A DNA stretch of 64,000 nt from Gammaproteobacteria bacterium (GCA_021324095.1 JAJPJT010000077.1:1-64000); one strand, 5' to 3'; positions 8,731-17,627 are shown, counted from the stretch's first letter. The notes: generated by a model from the sequence alone, not told the origin. Numbers and translations: made by a program.

Positions 8731-9165
8731 ATGGCTCAGGGGGCTCGGAAGTCTTGGTACTGGCCAAAGATCAGCAATGTCACCGATGCCATCGAGGCGT
8801 CAAATCTGGGGTTTTGGGCGGCCATCTTTGTCGCCAGCGTCACTGCAATCTTTGCAACAGTCACACTAATACTCAAGAAAGACATCGCAGGTATGGACCC
8901 CCTCGCGTACATTGACGCGATATTGTTCGCAGTAATTGCCTGGCGTATCCGTCGCCGTTCTCGCGCGTTTGCCGTCGCCGGGCTTTGTCTATTCATTGTC
9001 GAGAAGATAGTTCAGTTTTCCACACAGCCGCGCATCGTTGGCTTCGCATGGTTCATGGCTGCGATAATTACTCTTCTTTTCATCAATGGCGTCAGGGGCA
9101 CGTTTGCCTTTCACAAGTTCTCCGCCAACGCACCGCAGTCGGCGCCGCCCGTGGATGCCGCATAA
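8731..9165 (+). CDS. Small multi-spanning membrane protein, unknown function
   Basis: This 144-residue protein is not recognised. It has about four hydrophobic segments (roughly residues 26-48, 58-72, 80-96, 103-120), separated by short basic loops (RIRRRSR), and a hydrophilic, proline-rich tail. A good ribosome-binding site (GGAGGG, 8 nt before the ATG) supports translation. Its DNA is visibly less GC-rich than its surroundings and codon use is more relaxed, suggesting a later arrival. It is followed 20 nt later by another small membrane protein. Confidence 0.65.
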   Translation: MAQGARKSWYWPKISNVTDAIEASNLGFWAAIFVASVTAIFATVTLILKKDIAGMDPLAYIDAILFAVIAWRIRRRSRAFAVAGLCLFIVEKIVQFSTQPRIVGFAWFMAAIITLLFINGVRGTFAFHKFSANAPQSAPPVDAA

Positions 9166-9185
9166 CTCTTCGTCTAACCAGACGT

Positions 9186-9581
9186 ATGGGATCTGCTGAG
9201 AACAACGCCGAAGACTGGCGCGAGATCAGATCGCGCATTGACTCTGTTGCCAACGTGGTCTTCCTCATCTCCGGTGGCGCGCTTTCCTTGTCTATCTCCG
9301 TATTGCTTGGTGGCAAGCAGTCTGGCCTCATCACTCCGGTCGTTGCTTCACGAGCCGTGGCATCGTGGTACTTTCTCCTGTGTTCCGTCTTTCTCTTCAT
9401 ATTGCTCAAAGGACACCTGATCATCCAGGCGAATCTTTTGCAGTTTCGACCCAGTTTCGTTGACAAACACCTAAAACTGCTAAATGGTATCGGCTGGGTT
9501 GTCGGCGTGGCAGGTTTCGCCGCCTTCTGCGCGGGTATGGCAATCATGGTCTTCGCCGCGGCACTCGCCATTCATGTCTAG
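9186..9581 (+). CDS. Small membrane protein, unknown function
   Basis: This 131-residue protein is not recognised. It has a charged N-terminus (ENNAEDWREIRSRIDS), then four hydrophobic segments (about residues 18-38, 45-70, 94-112, 112-131) with a basic connecting loop. The frame is open further upstream, but the ATG at 9186 is the first that does not overlap the preceding gene. No clear ribosome-binding site is seen; the start sits in a small inverted repeat (CGTCT, AACC, AGACG). It shares the lower GC of its neighbour. Confidence 0.6.
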   Translation: MGSAENNAEDWREIRSRIDSVANVVFLISGGALSLSISVLLGGKQSGLITPVVASRAVASWYFLLCSVFLFILLKGHLIIQANLLQFRPSFVDKHLKLLNGIGWVVGVAGFAAFCAGMAIMVFAAALAIHV

Positions 9582-9628
9582 CTGTCGCGGCCTAGCATCT
9601 CATTCGAGCGAACGCGCTACGCACGCTT

Positions 9629-10624
9629 CTACGTCCCCGCCGGCAGCAGCACGAAGTGCGTGATGGACTGCGCGACTTCCTGCGGTTTTTCGATGATCGA
9701 CATGTGTCCGCAGCCGCGCAGTTCGGTGATGCCGATGTTGGGTGCGTGGGTCAGGCCCTTGCGGATCGCGTCCAGCGCGGAGACGTCGATGATCTGGTCG
9801 CCGGTGCACCAGATCGCCAGGGTCGGCGCGGTGATGTCGGGCAGCTTCGGTTCCAGCGCGTAGCGCTCGTCCGGCGAGGCAATCTCGCGCATCACCTTGT
9901 CGTCGAACGCGCGGTTGTGCTCGGAGCGCGCGACGAACACGTCGGCGATGCGCGGCGGTACCGACGGCGGCCTGGTGAACAGCATCGATTCGAGGTGATC
10001 GAATCCGGCGCGGTTGTCGAAATCGAACGGGTTCCTGCCGGATTCGAGTTCGCGCACGAAGCCGTTGGCCTTGAACTTCACGCCGGCCGAGTCCACCAGC
10101 ACCAGCGCCGCGACGTCCTTCGGATAAGTCGCGGCGTACAGGCCCGCGATCGCGCCGCCCATGGAATGCCCCGCGATCGCGATTTCGCCGAGGTGCAGCG
10201 CATCGACGAACGCGTGCAGGCGCTGCACCTGCGCGGGATAGCCGTAGTCTGCGTTCGGCAGGCGCGTGGACGCGCCCCAGCCCGGCAGATCGGGGATGAC
10301 GACGTGGAAGTTGCCGGTGAGATAACGCGCGGTCAGTAGCCAGTCCGCGTAGGTGCCGCGATAACCGTGCAGCAGCACCAATGGCGGGCCGTCCTGCTTG
10401 CCGCCCTCGACGTACACCCAACGCGTATCGCCGACCTGGATGGACTTCTGGTGCAGACCATCGCGCCACGTCTGCCACATCACCGCGCCGCGCAGCAGCA
10501 AGGCCGGCGCGAGGAAATACACCGCGAGCCCGGTCACCGCGAGCGCGATGACGATGCCGCCCAGCACCTTCAGGCGGAAGGCGACGCGCGCGAGGAGCGC
10601 GTCGCGGGCGGGGTTGCGGGACAT
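9629..10624 (-). CDS. Membrane-anchored alpha/beta hydrolase
   Basis: This 331-residue protein has one N-terminal membrane anchor (about residues 17-40), after which the hydrolase domain probably faces the periplasm. Motifs are HGYRGTYADW (oxyanion region), nucleophile Ser154 in GHSMGGAIAG, an acidic residue in WCTGDQIIDV and a C-terminal His in GCGHMSII. Family members hydrolyse esters or amides; the substrate cannot be told. It lies 10 nt after the stop codon of the M1 aminopeptidase on the same strand, so the two probably form a transcription unit. Confidence 0.85.
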   Translation of the reverse strand: MSRNPARDALLARVAFRLKVLGGIVIALAVTGLAVYFLAPALLLRGAVMWQTWRDGLHQKSIQVGDTRWVYVEGGKQDGPPLVLLHGYRGTYADWLLTARYLTGNFHVVIPDLPGWGASTRLPNADYGYPAQVQRLHAFVDALHLGEIAIAGHSMGGAIAGLYAATYPKDVAALVLVDSAGVKFKANGFVRELESGRNPFDFDNRAGFDHLESMLFTRPPSVPPRIADVFVARSEHNRAFDDKVMREIASPDERYALEPKLPDITAPTLAIWCTGDQIIDVSALDAIRKGLTHAPNIGITELRGCGHMSIIEKPQEVAQSITHFVLLPAGT

Positions 10625-10634
10625 GCAGTTGCCC

Positions 10635-12512
10635 TCAGTCCGCGCCGACCGCGGCCTTGCCCTGCGCCTCGCGGGCCTTGGCGAACAGTTTCTCCACCGC
10701 CATCCGCGTCAGCGGGTGGTAGCCGTCCTTCGCCTTCGCGAAAACCTGCTCGACGAACGCGAAACCTTCCGGCGTCTGCACCAGCGCCTTGTAGATCGGC
10801 ATCGTGAGATACAACCGCCCGATCCGTGTCGCGTGTTCGGCGGCGGCCGGCCATGCCGCGCGGTCGCCCGACCGGATCGCGTGCACGTACCAGCGCATCC
10901 CGATTTCGGCATTGGGCGTGCCCGTCAGGTGCCACGCGGCATCGAGTTCCTGCATCTTCCCGAGCGGCGGCTTGTCCGGCAGGCGGTCGAGGAAATACAT
11001 CCACTCCTGGGTGTTCCAGCTTTTCGCATCGAGCTTGTTCGCGGCGAGCGTGCCGTCGAGGAACGCCGCGCGTTCCTTGTCGATCGCGTCGAAACGCGGT
11101 GAGTCCGGAATCGGCGCATCCTCCGGGATCCCGGGGCCGTACACCCACGCCTCGACTTCGTCCCAACCCATCCGCCCGGGATATTTGTCGATGAGGTTCG
11201 CTTTCAGGTACGCCAGCATCTGCTCGGTCGTGATGCTGTGCCACGCGAAGTGGTTGAAATAGCCTTCGAGGTACGCGTCGAAATCCTTGCGCCCGAATTT
11301 CTGCTCCAGCGTGCGCATGAACCACGAACCCTTGTCGTAGGCGACGTCGGAGAGTTCGTCGTCGGCGTCGATCTTGCGCGGCTGCGGCGTGAGGCGCTGC
11401 GCGTTCTCCGGCATCCCGGCGATGTTCTTCTCGAGGTTGCGGATTGCGAGCAGGGTCTCCTCGGTGGCCTGGCGCTGGCCGTACAGCGCTTCGGTGATGC
11501 GGCCCTGCACGTAGGTGGTGATGCCCTCGTTGAGCCAGATGTCGCGCCACGTCGCGGCGGTCACGAGGTTGCCCGACCACGAATGCGCGAGCTCGTGCGC
11601 GACCAGCGAGACGAGGCTCTTGTCGCCCACCAGCACGGTCGGCGTCGCGAAGGTCATGTTCGGGTTTTCCATCCCGCCGTACGGGAACGACGGCGGCAGC
11701 ACAAGGATGTCATAGCGGCCCCAGCGATACGGGCCGTACAACTTCTCGGTCGTCGCGATCATCTTCCCGGTGTCTTCGAACTCGTGCGCGGCCTTGCCGA
11801 CCACCGACGGCTCGGCGTAGACGGCGCTGCGCGGACCCGTTTCGCGTACGGCGAGATCGCCCGCCGCGATCGCCATCAGGTACGACGGCACCGGATGCGT
11901 CTGGGTGAAATCGAAGGAACCGTCCAGCGCGTGCTTCGGATCGTTCGGCGCGCTCATCACCACGCGTACGTCCCTGGGCGCCGTGACATGCGCGTGCCAG
12001 GTGAAGCGAATCGCCGGCGAATCCTGAAGCGGAATCCACGAGCGCGCGTGGGTCGACTCCGACTGCGAGAACAGGAACGGAAATCGCTTGTCGGCGGTCT
12101 GCGCGGGATCGAGCCATTGCAGGCCGCTCGCGTCCGGCGAGGTGGCGTAGGCGATGCGCACCGCGTGCGGATGCTTCGGCGCTTCGATGGTAAGTTTCGA
12201 GCCCATCGACGGCACCGTCGCGGCCAGCGTGTAGTGCAATGCGTGGGGCTGGCCCTTGCCGTCCACCGCCTCGACCGAGGCGATCTTCAACGCGCTGGTG
12301 TCCAGCACCAGTTCCTGTGCGTCGGCGTTCTTCCAGTCCAGCGTCAGCGTCGCGATGCCGTCCAGTTGCCTGTGCGGGAAATCGACCTTGAGGTCCAGGT
12401 CGATGTGCTTGATGACGACGTCCTGCGGTTGCGCGTACGAATGCGGATCGGCGGCGTGCGCCGCGGCCGGCAGCACGAAGGCGCCGAGGGCGAGGGTGGA
12501 AAGCAGGCGCAT
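10635..12512 (-). CDS. Secreted M1 family zinc aminopeptidase
   Basis: The ATG at 12512 is chosen because an AGGAG lies just upstream and a signal peptide follows (MRLLSTLALGAFVLPAAAHA); the longer frame to 12644 runs through repeat DNA. The 625-residue product has the M1 exopeptidase motif (GGMENPN) and the zinc site His306-Glu307-x-x-His310 (HELAHSW) with Glu329 (NEG). The C-terminal helical region resembles leukotriene-A4-hydrolase-type M1 peptidases. It should remove N-terminal residues from peptides in the periplasm, complementing the S9 and proline-specific peptidases nearby. Confidence 0.92.
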   Translation of the reverse strand: MRLLSTLALGAFVLPAAAHAADPHSYAQPQDVVIKHIDLDLKVDFPHRQLDGIATLTLDWKNADAQELVLDTSALKIASVEAVDGKGQPHALHYTLAATVPSMGSKLTIEAPKHPHAVRIAYATSPDASGLQWLDPAQTADKRFPFLFSQSESTHARSWIPLQDSPAIRFTWHAHVTAPRDVRVVMSAPNDPKHALDGSFDFTQTHPVPSYLMAIAAGDLAVRETGPRSAVYAEPSVVGKAAHEFEDTGKMIATTEKLYGPYRWGRYDILVLPPSFPYGGMENPNMTFATPTVLVGDKSLVSLVAHELAHSWSGNLVTAATWRDIWLNEGITTYVQGRITEALYGQRQATEETLLAIRNLEKNIAGMPENAQRLTPQPRKIDADDELSDVAYDKGSWFMRTLEQKFGRKDFDAYLEGYFNHFAWHSITTEQMLAYLKANLIDKYPGRMGWDEVEAWVYGPGIPEDAPIPDSPRFDAIDKERAAFLDGTLAANKLDAKSWNTQEWMYFLDRLPDKPPLGKMQELDAAWHLTGTPNAEIGMRWYVHAIRSGDRAAWPAAAEHATRIGRLYLTMPIYKALVQTPEGFAFVEQVFAKAKDGYHPLTRMAVEKLFAKAREAQGKAAVGAD

Positions 12513-12574
12513 CGGGCGCTCCTGTGTTGCGGTGAAAACGGGGAGTATGCCACGCAGTTGCCTATTAGCTACTT

Positions 12575-12701
12575 CGTCATTCCGGGGCTGCCCGCGCTCT
12601 TGGCGGGCAGAACCCGGAATCCAGCTTTTGCTTCGAAGATCCAAGATCTGGATTCCGGGTTCCGCCGCCGATGAAGCTTGGCGGTGGCCCCGGAATGACG
12701 A
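12575..12701. repeat. CGTCATTCCGGGG inverted repeat, copy 2
   Basis: This is bounded by CGTCATTCCGGGGC and GGCCCCGGAATGACG, with inner GAACCCGGAATCCAG and CTGGATTCCGGGTTC arms that also pair. It lies between the divergent M1 peptidase and GST genes. Confidence 0.8.
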
Positions 12702-12790
12702 GCAAAATCGGAACTCTCTTGTCGCGTCTTGGCGCGTTTTCGGACGCGCGACAGAATAAGATGTGCGCTTCCTCGCGCGGAGACAGCGGC

Positions 12791-13462
12791 ATGCCCGTTC
12801 TCTACATCGCCAACAAGAATTATTCCTCGTGGTCGCTGCGCCCGTGGGTGCTGCTGCGCGAACTCGGGATTCCGTTCGAGGAAAAGCTGATGCCGTTCCA
12901 CGCGACGGCGTTCACGACCTTTTCGCCGAGCGGCAAGGTGCCGTGCCTCGTCGACGGCGACACCACGGTATGGGATTCACTTGCGATCACCGAATATGTC
13001 GCCGAAGCGCATCCGGAAGTCTGGCCCGCCGACAAGACCGCGCGCGCGTTCGCGCGCTGCGCCGCCGCCGAAATGCATTCGGGCTTCATGGCGCTGCGCA
13101 CCCAGTGCGGCATGAATTGCGGCATCCGGGTCAGGCTGCACCGCGTCGACGATGCGTTGCAGCGCGACCTCACGCGGTTGAACGCGTTGTGGAACGACGG
13201 CCTGAAACGCTTCGGTGGCCCGTTCCTCGCTGGCAACAAATTCAGCGCCGCCGACGCCTTCTATGCGCCGGTCGCGTTCCGCATCCAGACCTACGCGCCG
13301 CCGCTCGGTGAAAACGCTAAGGCGTACGCGCAACGCCTGCTGGCGTTGCCCTCGATGCGCGAGTGGTACCGCGATGCGCTCAAGGAAACCTGGCGCGATG
13401 CCGGACACGACTCCGAGGCCACGCATTGGGGAACCATCACCGAGGATTTGCGGGCCGCTTGA
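12791..13462 (+). CDS. Glutathione S-transferase family protein
   Basis: This 223-residue protein has an N-terminal thioredoxin-like GST domain (LYIANKNYSSWSLRPWVLL; GKVPCLVDGD; VWDSLAITEY, the glutathione gamma-glutamyl contact region) and a C-terminal helical domain. The probable catalytic Ser is in SSWS near residue 11, as in zeta/maleylacetoacetate-isomerase-like GSTs. The ATG at 12791 is chosen because the upstream extension lies in repeat-derived DNA and because the conserved first beta strand starts there. The substrate is unknown. Confidence 0.88.
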   Translation: MPVLYIANKNYSSWSLRPWVLLRELGIPFEEKLMPFHATAFTTFSPSGKVPCLVDGDTTVWDSLAITEYVAEAHPEVWPADKTARAFARCAAAEMHSGFMALRTQCGMNCGIRVRLHRVDDALQRDLTRLNALWNDGLKRFGGPFLAGNKFSAADAFYAPVAFRIQTYAPPLGENAKAYAQRLLALPSMREWYRDALKETWRDAGHDSEATHWGTITEDLRAA

Positions 13463-13490
13463 CGCCCACGGCGGACGATGCGTCAGCCGT

Positions 13491-13568
13491 GTAGCCCGGA
13501 TGGAGCGAAGCGGAATCCGGGGCACTCATTCCCCGGATTCCGGCGCGATGCGCCTCCATCCGGGCTAC
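13491..13568. terminator. Long inverted repeat between convergent GST genes
   Basis: Outer arms GTAGCCCGGATGGAG (13491-13505) and CTCCATCCGGGCTAC (13554-13568) are perfect complements; inner arms CGGAATCCGGGG and CCCCGGATTCCG pair as well. The resulting cruciform lies exactly between two convergent genes, so it probably acts as a bidirectional terminator, although it lacks a T run. Similar GTAGCCCGGATGGAG repeats are common in proteobacterial genomes. Confidence 0.75.
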
Positions 13569-13572
13569 ATGG

Positions 13573-14214
13573 CTAAGGCAACTCGCGCGTGGTGTGCGGA
13601 TCCTCGCTGTATGGGTGCATCTCCGCGAGGAATCCCGGCTGCGCTTCGACGCGCTTTATCCACGCGCGGAAGTGCGGATATGATTCCAGCGAAATGCCCG
13701 CTTCCTCCGCGCGGCTCGCGTACGCGAACACGGAAATGTCGGCGATGCTGTAGCGGTCGTTGGCGAGGAACGCACGCGTTGCGAGTTCGCTTTCCAGAAT
13801 CCCGAGCGTGCGCAGCGCCGCCTTGCGCTTCATCGCCACGAATTCCGGCGGGCGCGTCGCCAGCTTGCCGGTGAGCGTCCAGTAGCGCAGCGAGCCGATC
13901 ACCGATTCGACGCGCTCCTGCTCGAAGTGCAACCACTGCTGCACCTTGGCGCGTTCGAACGGATCGGACGGAAGCCAAGGCGTGCCGTCGGCAAGCCAGG
14001 CGAGGATCGCGTTGGATTCGGCGAGCGTGCGGCCGTCGTCCAGCCGGATCGCCGGCACCGTGCCGGTCGGATTGATCGCGAGATATTCCTTGCTGCGGCC
14101 CGCGCCTTCGAAGATGCTCACGATTTCGGTGCGGTACGGCCGGCCGAGGTGGTGCAGAAGCTGGCGCACTTTCCAGCCGTTCTGCGACGGCAGGTAATCG
14201 AACAGGGTCAGCAT
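13573..14214 (-). CDS. Glutathione S-transferase family protein
   Basis: This 213-residue GST has an N-terminal thioredoxin fold (LFDYLPSQNGWKVRQLL; NPTGTVPAIRLDDGRTLAESNAIL) and a C-terminal all-helical domain (YSIADISVFAYASRAEEAG). The TVPAIRL and ESNAI segments are the usual glutathione-binding elements. It is convergent with, and only distantly similar to, the GST at 12791. The substrate is unknown. The start matches the family N-terminus; an AGGAGC precedes it. Confidence 0.88.
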   Translation of the reverse strand: MLTLFDYLPSQNGWKVRQLLHHLGRPYRTEIVSIFEGAGRSKEYLAINPTGTVPAIRLDDGRTLAESNAILAWLADGTPWLPSDPFERAKVQQWLHFEQERVESVIGSLRYWTLTGKLATRPPEFVAMKRKAALRTLGILESELATRAFLANDRYSIADISVFAYASRAEEAGISLESYPHFRAWIKRVEAQPGFLAEMHPYSEDPHTTRELP

Positions 14215-14317
14215 GGCGTTGCTCCTTTTGGGGAACGCGCAGTGTCGCGGCGCGCGTCGCCGTGCGCCATCCGTTTTTTGCTCGTGACGAATGTGCCGTT
14301 CTGCGAAAAACCCGCTT

Positions 14318-14511
14318 CGTCATTCCGGGGCCCGCGCCAATTTCACCGGCGCGGGAACCCGGAATCCATGTCGTATACCGATGAAAACCAAAAGCTGGAT
14401 TGACTCGCGCCGTCCATGGCGCTCGCGCTGCGCGCCGCCTTCGGCGTTCGCGTTTGCAATCCTGCAAACGCAGTCGGATCTCGTCCCTTTCGGGGCTCGT
14501 CCGGAATGACA
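14318..14511. repeat. CGTCATTCCGGGG repeat, copy 3, containing a conserved hairpin module
   Basis: This is bounded by CGTCATTCCGGGGC and GTCCGGAATGAC. Inside is GCCGCCTTCGGCGTTC (14434-14449) followed by a 9-bp stem (GCGTTTGCA, loop ATCC, TGCAAACGC) and CAGTCGG. The same module, with different paired bases in the stem, occurs at 55701-55744. This fills the 325-nt gap between the GST and proline iminopeptidase genes. Confidence 0.8.
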
Positions 14512-14539
14512 AGTTATTTGCGGGGTCGCGCGCGGCCCA

Positions 14540-15502
14540 TCACCCAAACCGATCCGCCAAGACATCCGTCGCTTCGATCAGCTTGTCCACGATCGCGGGT
14601 TCCGACGCCGCGTGCCCCGACACCACCACGTGGAACGCCGCCTCCGGCCACGCCGCGTGCAGGTCGAACGCGGTTTTCGCCGGACAGATCACGTCGTAGC
14701 GGCCGTGCACGATGGTGGCGGGAATGTGGCGGATCTTCGGCACGTCGCGCAGCAGTTGATCGGGTTCGAGGAAGGCGCGGTGGCGGAAATAGTGCGCCTC
14801 GATCCGCGCGAGGCTGACGGCGACTTCGGGTGCGGTGAACTCGGCTTCGGTCTCCGGGCTTTCGGCCAGCGTGAGCGCACTGCCTTCCCATGCGCCCCAC
14901 GCCTGCGCGGCGGCGACGCGCACCGCTTCGTCGTCCGAGGTCAGGCGCTTCCAGTACGCTTCGATCAGGTGGCCGCGTTCTTCGGGTGGAATGGCCGCGG
15001 CATAGCGTTGCCATTTCTCAGGGAGGATCCACGACGCGCCGCCGCCTTCGTAGAACCAGCGGATTTCCTCGGGCCGCGCCAGGAAAATCCCGCGCAACAC
15101 CAGTCCCGTCACGCGATCGGGATGCGCCTCGGCGTACGCAAGCGCAAGCGTCGAGCCCCACGAGCCGCCGAACACCACCCAGCGATCGATCCCTAGATGC
15201 GCGCGGATCCTTTCGATGTCGGCGACGAGGTGGGGCGTGGTGTTGGCTTCGAGGCTGGCGAACGGCGTGGACCTGCCCGCGCCGCGCTGGTCGAACAACA
15301 CGACGCGCCAGCGCGCGGGATCGAAGAAGCGGCGGTGGTAATCCGCGAGGCCTGCACCGGGACCGCCGTGCAGGAACACCACCGGCAGACCGCGCGGGTT
15401 TCCGCATTCTTCGAGGTACAACGCGTGCCCGTCGCCGACGGGAAAGCGTTCGGTGCGGTACGGCTCGGTTTCGGGGTAAAGCTTGCGCATTAGTCGACTC
15501 AT
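14540..15502 (-). CDS. pip: Proline iminopeptidase (S33)
   Basis: This alpha/beta hydrolase of about 320 residues releases N-terminal proline from peptides. Motifs are HGGPGAGL (S33 signature), FDQRGAGRS, the nucleophile Ser114 in GGSWGSTLAL, the Asp in GRYDVICP and the His in SGHAASEP. Length and motifs match cytoplasmic Pip. Three in-frame ATGs (15520, 15502, 15490) are possible; homologues start close to xRxLYPExEPY, which favours 15502 or 15490. It complements the oligopeptidases and aminopeptidase nearby in peptide breakdown. Confidence 0.93.
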   Translation of the reverse strand: MSRLMRKLYPETEPYRTERFPVGDGHALYLEECGNPRGLPVVFLHGGPGAGLADYHRRFFDPARWRVVLFDQRGAGRSTPFASLEANTTPHLVADIERIRAHLGIDRWVVFGGSWGSTLALAYAEAHPDRVTGLVLRGIFLARPEEIRWFYEGGGASWILPEKWQRYAAAIPPEERGHLIEAYWKRLTSDDEAVRVAAAQAWGAWEGSALTLAESPETEAEFTAPEVAVSLARIEAHYFRHRAFLEPDQLLRDVPKIRHIPATIVHGRYDVICPAKTAFDLHAAWPEAAFHVVVSGHAASEPAIVDKLIEATDVLADRFG

Positions 15503-15527
15503 CCCGTCAGCGGCAATCACTCAAGCT

Positions 15528-15649
15528 CGTCATTCCGGGGCTGTCCGCGCTCTATTGCGGACAGAACCCGGAATCGGTTTCTTTTCCACTGAATAGAACT
15601 GGATTCCGGGTTCCACGCGCGAACATCGCGGGTGGCCCTGGAATGACAA
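15528..15649. repeat. CGTCATTCCGGGG inverted repeat, copy 4
   Basis: This is bounded by CGTCATTCCGGGGC and GCCCTGGAATGAC, with inner GAACCCGGAATC and GGATTCCGGGTTC arms. It lies between ubiE and pip, both on the minus strand. Confidence 0.8.
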
Positions 15650-15672
15650 CGAGGGAGAGGCGTTGCCCCGGG

Positions 15673-16434
15673 TTACACCCTGTACCCGCGATGGATCGCG
15701 ACAATGCCCGCGGAAAGATTGCGGATTTCGACGCCGCGGAAACCGACCGCTTCCATCATCGCCTTCAGCGCCGCCTGATCGGGATGCTTGCGGATCGATT
15801 CGGCGAGATAGCGATAGCTGTCTTCGTCGTGCGCGACAAGCTTGCCGATCCGCGGCAGCACCTGGAACGAATGGAAGTCGTACAGCGGCTTCAGCCACTC
15901 CTGGTTGACCTTCGAAAACTCGAGCACCAGCACGCGTCCGCCGGGCTTCAGCACCCGGTACATTTCGGCGAGCGCCTTGTCCTTGTCGGTGACGTTGCGC
16001 AGGCCGAACGCGATCGTGACGGCATCGAATGATTCATCCGGGAACGGCAGCGCCTCGGCGTTCACCTGCGCGAACCGCAGGCCTTGCAGCAAGCCACGAT
16101 CGAGCAGGCGGTCGCGACCGGCATAAAGCATCGCGGCGTTGATGTCGGCGACGACGACCTCGCCCTTGTCACCCAAGCGCGGCAGCAGCAGCGCGGCGAT
16201 GTCGCCGGTGCCGCCGGCGAGGTCCAGCACACGGTCGCCCTTGCGGATGCCGGAGGTCGCAACGAAAAAGCGCTTCCAGAGACGATGGATACCGAACGAC
16301 ATCAGGTCGTTCATCACGTCGTACTTGCCGGCGACGGACGAGAACACCTCGCCGACCAGTTTCTGCTTCTCGGCGATCGGCACTTCGCGGTAACCGAAGT
16401 CGGTGGTGCCGCCGGGCGTCTGTGTTTCGGTCAT
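15673..16434 (-). CDS. ubiE: Ubiquinone/menaquinone C-methyltransferase UbiE
   Basis: This 253-residue SAM-dependent C-methyltransferase of quinone synthesis carries the two UbiE signatures: [18 protein letters not shown] near residue 40 and [16 protein letters not shown] in the second half. The SAM-binding loop is [10 protein letters not shown]. It methylates 2-methoxy-6-polyprenyl-1,4-benzoquinol and, where present, demethylmenaquinol. The ATG at 16434 is preferred to a GTG at 16440. In E. coli ubiE heads an operon with ubiJ and ubiB; here those two lie about 2.7 kb away on the opposite strand. Confidence 0.95.
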   Translation of the reverse strand: MTETQTPGGTTDFGYREVPIAEKQKLVGEVFSSVAGKYDVMNDLMSFGIHRLWKRFFVATSGIRKGDRVLDLAGGTGDIAALLLPRLGDKGEVVVADINAAMLYAGRDRLLDRGLLQGLRFAQVNAEALPFPDESFDAVTIAFGLRNVTDKDKALAEMYRVLKPGGRVLVLEFSKVNQEWLKPLYDFHSFQVLPRIGKLVAHDEDSYRYLAESIRKHPDQAALKAMMEAVGFRGVEIRNLSAGIVAIHRGYRV

Positions 16435-16574
16435 TCGCACATGGTAGCGCGCAGGTTGGGGTGAGCGGCTTCATCGCGAACCCCAATATCTCTTTTCTGC
16501 CCATGAAGGCAGTGTTAGGGTTCGCCCGGATGCGGCACGGGTTCACCCTAACTACGACGGAGCCGCATGACACG

Positions 16575-16644
16575 CCCCCTCACCCGCCAAGCGCTTTGCG
16601 CTTGTCTCCCTCTCCCCGGCGGCGAGAGGGTTGGGGTGAAGGGG
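16575..16644. repeat. CCCCTCACCCGCCAAGCG family repeat, copy 2
   Basis: This has the same layout as copy 1 (ends CCCCCTCACCC and GGGGTGAAGGGG). It lies in the 302-nt gap 16435-16736 between divergent ubiE and the SDR gene; nothing else is recognised in the gap. Confidence 0.75.
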
Positions 16645-16736
16645 AGCCAACCTCACGTTCCGATTCAACTAATGCACGGCCAAACATTCGATTGTCGCGT
16701 GTGGGGTTACACTGAAATCGGACACGGAGAGCATGA

Positions 16737-17435
16737 GTGCAACGCTGTCTAGTCACCGGCGCCAACCGCGGGCTTGGATTGGCCTTCGTCACCGAACTGC
16801 TGGAACGCGGCGCGCGCGTGCTGGCCTGCTGCCGTGATCCCGGCAAGGCGGGTGTACTCAACGCGTTGGCAGCGGCTCACGGCGACAGGCTGGCGATCCA
16901 TCGACTCGATGTCACCGATGCGGCGGCCATCGCCGACCTGCCGAAAGCCGCGGCGCAGCACCTGCAACGGATCGATCTTCTCGTCAACAACGCAGGCGTG
17001 CTGGTCTCGGGCGAACGCTTCGGCAACGTCATGGCCGAGTCGCTGGCGGAGAGCTTTGCGGTGAACGCGTCGGCGCCGCTGCTGATCACGCAAGCGCTCG
17101 CGCCGCTCCTGGCGCTGGGCAACAAACCGCGGGTGCTGTGCATCACCTCGCAGATCGGCTCGATCGCGCAGGCGACCAGCTTTCGCACCATCAGCTACGC
17201 GATGAGCAAGGCCGCGCTCAACATGGCGGTGAAGCGGCTCGCGGCCGAACTCGCGCCGCGCGGCATCGTGGTGCTGACCGCGCACCCCGGCTGGCTGAAG
17301 ACCGAGATGGGCGGCAAAAGCGCCACGCTCGCGCCGGCCGATTCGGCACACGCGCTCTTGAATTTGATCGGGAACGCGAGCGTGCAGGATGCGGGGAAAT
17401 TCCTGGCCTACGACGGCGCCGAATTGCCTTGGTAG
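16737..17435 (+). CDS. Short-chain dehydrogenase/reductase
   Basis: This 232-residue SDR has the dinucleotide-binding TGANRGLG motif at the N-terminus, the NNAG motif (LLVNNAG), the catalytic Ser in ITSQIGS and a YAMSK catalytic Tyr-Lys pair. It resembles the C-factor/CsgA-like subgroup of SDRs. The start is GTG at 16737, with GGAG 7 nt upstream; the nearby ATG at 16733 is in another frame and gives no SDR. The substrate is unknown. Confidence 0.87.
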   Translation: MQRCLVTGANRGLGLAFVTELLERGARVLACCRDPGKAGVLNALAAAHGDRLAIHRLDVTDAAAIADLPKAAAQHLQRIDLLVNNAGVLVSGERFGNVMAESLAESFAVNASAPLLITQALAPLLALGNKPRVLCITSQIGSIAQATSFRTISYAMSKAALNMAVKRLAAELAPRGIVVLTAHPGWLKTEMGGKSATLAPADSAHALLNLIGNASVQDAGKFLAYDGAELPW

Positions 17436-17627
17436 GTTTCAATCGGTATCGCCTCGTCGCCGCCGTCTCAGCGCTTCAGAGGCGATCATCTGTGAACCAC
17501 GTCACATTTTCGGCCATGTGTTCGGTTTCACCCGCCCGGTTGTTCAGCAAAAGCCCTGCGACTGGCACACGCGATGCTTCGATCTCTCCTGCCGGAGCAT
17601 TCCGGAGCTGATCCAGCAGGGGGCAGC

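Noticed and set aside
8699-9177. A bona fide integron gene cassette
   Set aside because: Only core-like heptamers are present; the space after the first gene is 20 nt, too short for an attC, so it is kept only as a weak finding.
16733-16760. ATG at 16733 as the start of the SDR gene
   Set aside because: It is in a different frame from the TGANRGLG motif; the GTG at 16737 with GGAG 7 nt upstream fits.
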